Of a DNA stretch of 6,485 nt, positions 5,932 to 6,485 are shown one piece after another. The stretch is from assembly GCA_020063075.1 (NCBI GenBank), contig JAGUVE010000018.1, positions 1-6,485 on the forward strand, in the 5' to 3' direction. The notes below the pieces were generated by a model that saw only the letters and a program-made list of their open reading frames with translations, was not told the DNA's origin and did not search any database. Origin of the DNA: Parcubacteria group bacterium (GTDB taxonomy: Bacteria > Patescibacteriota > Minisyncoccia > Minisyncoccales > JAGUVE01). Made by a program: the position numbers and the translations under genes. Positions within the stretch are counted from its first letter, which is position 1. The number at the start of each line of letters is the position of its first letter.

Positions 5932-6485
5932 AATCCGCGCTTGGTTTTTCTTAATCTTTCAACAATATAATTTAACCAATATTTTTTCGAAAGCGGAAAA
6001 TCCTGCGTTTTTACATATTCTTTTTTATAGCCGCCAAAACCCATTTTGAACAAAGTCAAACCATACCAAGGATGTTGTTTGAATTTTGAATTTTGAATTT
6101 TGAATTTTGAATCAATAGGGGCGATACCCCAGAAATTAAATTTTTTACAGCCGCGATTTTTTGCTTCTCTAATTGCTTCCCAAAGCATTAAATAGGAAAC
6201 CGGCGCTTTCGGATATTTTAGCGAAGAGGCGCCGTGGTGATAAAAACCAATTCCCTGCCAAAAAACAAAAATCCCGCCAGAAACGAGCTCATCTCGATAT
6301 TTACCTAAAAACAGCATGACTTGATTGTCTGAAGAGAAAGTCAAGAATTCATTTTTCAGGTAGTCAAAAGAAAAAGGTATAAAATGATGGCGATTAACCG
6401 TTGCTTGCTCAAGTCCCTGAAATTTTTCAATGTCTTTTAAATCCGAACTTTTCTCTATTTTGATATCTTTATTTTTTTGCGCCTG
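5928..6485 (-). CDS. FemAB-type peptidoglycan bridge transferase, C-terminal part (5' end outside window)
   Basis: The minus-strand frame is open from the right edge to the TGA at 5928-5930, giving 185 residues. The in-frame TTG at 6344 is not the real start, because 47 further family-like codons precede it to the edge (including RHHFIPFSFDYLKNE). Recognisable FemAB/FemX sequence is GGIFVFWQGIGFYHHGASS, then Y-L-M-LWEAIREAKNRGCKKFNFWGIAP, then HPWYGLTLFKMGFGG and KKYWLNYIVERLRK. This is the C-terminal GNAT-like half of enzymes that add amino acids from aminoacyl-tRNA to the peptidoglycan precursor; the amino acid cannot be told. Between GIAP and HPW about a dozen residues (SKFKIQNSKFKQ) come from a heptad DNA repeat and look like a tolerated low-complexity insertion in a loop. 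The stop overlaps the ftsQ start (ATGA), so the two are probably co-translated. Confidence 0.88.
   Translation of the reverse strand, partial: QAQKNKDIKIEKSSDLKDIEKFQGLEQATVNRHHFIPFSFDYLKNEFLTFSSDNQVMLFLGKYRDELVSGGIFVFWQGIGFYHHGASSLKYPKAPVSYLMLWEAIREAKNRGCKKFNFWGIAPIDSKFKIQNSKFKQHPWYGLTLFKMGFGGYKKEYVKTQDFPLSKKYWLNYIVERLRKTKRGL
6078..6111. repeat. heptad repeat (TTTTGAA)n inside the FemAB gene
   Basis: Nearly five perfect tandem units of TTTTGAA (34 bases) lie inside the coding frame. Because 7 and 3 are coprime, three units (21 bases) give seven codons, read on the minus strand as the repeating peptide S-K-F-K-I-Q-N. The frame stays open, so the array is tolerated. The same unit, degenerate, occurs at 2815-2857 before guaA. 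Confidence 0.9.

Overview
The window looks like part of an AT-rich genome from the Candidate Phyla Radiation (Patescibacteria), most likely a Parcubacteria-type lineage. This is inferred from the gene families: tandem GT39-type membrane glycosyltransferases with CPR-typical motifs, a solo PaaX/Cas2-like regulator, a FemAB-FtsQ pair, short or overlapping gene junctions, weak or absent Shine-Dalgarno sequences, and heptad AT-rich repeats. TGA is used as a stop (2621-2623 and 5928-5930), which argues against the recoded Gracilibacteria/Absconditabacteria. No search could be run, so the taxonomic call rests on pattern recognition.

Layout. From 1 to 2623 (+) there are two GT39/PMT-like membrane glycosyltransferases overlapping by one base (TAATG). 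The first is cut by the left edge. From 2624 to 2857 is a gap without a protein gene. It holds a compact GC-rich block (about 53% GC by hand count) that folds into a nested three-way-junction RNA, followed by a very AT-rich heptad tract reaching the start codon of guaA. From 2858 to 4402 (+) is a complete GMP synthase with all expected catalytic motifs. From 4407 to 5066 is a roughly 660-bp unit: a PaaX/Cas2-like gene on the minus strand bracketed by two related 38-bp palindromes of identical 12-14-12 architecture. From 5131 to 6485 (-) are ftsQ and, upstream of it, a FemAB-type transferase cut by the right edge; the two overlap by ATGA.

How the genes fit together. FemAB and FtsQ form a cell-wall/division pair (peptidoglycan cross-bridge or amino-acyl transfer, and septum assembly). 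The two glycosyltransferases probably modify cell-surface glycans or proteins from polyprenyl-phosphate sugars. GuaA converts XMP to GMP. The Cas2-like gene with its palindromes sits between guaA and the division genes, with no cas1 and no CRISPR array in view. It looks like an accessory or self-regulated insertion in an otherwise housekeeping neighbourhood.

The two items most worth following are the unidentified structured RNA upstream of guaA and the palindrome-bracketed Cas2-like gene, where one palindrome encodes the last nine residues and stop codon of the protein.
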